Origin: an uncultured Alphaproteobacteria bacterium
GTDB lineage: Bacteria > Pseudomonadota > Alphaproteobacteria > HIMB59 > GCA-002718135
NCBI GenBank assembly: GCA_902616075.1
Contig: CACMRK010000001.1
Coordinates: forward strand, 186,001-250,000
Direction of reading: 5' to 3'
Length of the DNA stretch: 64,000 bases
Part shown: in pieces, positions 63,884-64,000 of the stretch
Position numbering within the stretch: the first letter of the stretch is position 1
How the letters are laid out: every line of letters starts with the position of its first letter
Notes under the pieces: generated by a model
What the model saw: the letters and a program-made list of their open reading frames with translations, nothing else
What the model was told of the DNA's origin: nothing
Databases searched by the model: none
Made by a program: the position numbers and the translations under genes

Positions 63884-64000
63884 ACGTGGTTGGTATATAG
63901 TAGATATTTTGATTTTTTTCAAATTATTTAATTGATTACTTTCACGTCATGAATCAGTATTTGGGGCATCTGAGTATTTGAAAAGTTATCTTTTTTAATA

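Noticed and set aside
1-64000. CRISPR array, insertion sequence, rRNA operon or plasmid/phage structural genes
   Set aside because: None of these was seen. No periodic repeat array, transposase, rRNA or virion gene was recognised.

Overview
The window is a dense, very AT-rich stretch of what looks like a streamlined marine alphaproteobacterium of the SAR11/HIMB59 kind. The assignment rests on gene order and regulation, not on a marker gene. The alphaproteobacterial orders dgt-argS-SPOR-scpA-scpB-tatA-tatB-tatC-serS-pcm and PIMT-like/tolC/popZ/valS are present. So are an Irr-type Fur protein, an AapJQMP amino-acid transporter, a mitochondrial-type NDUFS4 subunit and a GTTC-N7-GTTC SOS box. Genes mostly abut or overlap by 1-23 nt, and spacers are short.

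Layout. 1-3.7 kb: glycine cleavage operon (gcvT-gcvH-gcvP, gcvP cut by the window edge) behind a tandem glycine riboswitch. 3.7-10.4 kb: a nucleobase-type deaminase with an unusual structured leader, anmK, a PLP dehydratase, a DjlA-like protein, small exported and membrane proteins, cspA, rlmJ and a MATE exporter. 10.4-18.4 kb: the conserved pcm-serS-tat-scp-argS-dgt block, lacking surE and nagZ. 18.5-26.2 kb: erpA, xthA, ilvD, valS, popZ, tolC and a PIMT-like gene. 26.3-28.4 kb: tRNA-Cys, tRNA-Asn and an SOS-controlled umuDC. 28.4-35.3 kb: alaX, aapJQMP, a Cys/Met PLP enzyme and a TauE exporter. 35.3-39.9 kb: the inositol-catabolism tail (iolC, iolB, aldolase) with accessory genes. 40-44.3 kb: NDUFS4-like gene, acyl-CoA dehydrogenase, thiolase, apt and a phosphatase. 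44.4-54.3 kb: a sugar-type ABC importer without an ATPase gene, MOSC, amidotransferase, methyltransferase, YtoQ, GFA, SulP and Fe-ADH. 55.6-63.9 kb: TPP-riboswitch thiBP without thiQ, NhaD, hydrolase, irr, acetoacetyl-CoA synthetase, quinone oxidoreductase and tRNA-Glu.

The most unusual structure is at 54318-55613. An intact tRNA-Pro(TGG) has a perfect 46-bp copy of its 3' half, from the anticodon loop through CCA, about 1.2 kb downstream. Just inside each copy lies a pair of 9-mers with 12-bp periodicity (AGTCTATCA-type), the arrangement expected of tyrosine-recombinase arm sites. The enclosed 1.17 kb carries two small genes and no integrase, so it looks like a non-autonomous or decayed tRNA-targeted mini-island. 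The second novelty candidate is the leader at 4376-4490, three consecutive hairpins with GGA-bearing loops followed by an intrinsic terminator, directly upstream of the deaminase.

Everything here was read by eye from the sequence and supplied translations. No database search or folding program was run.
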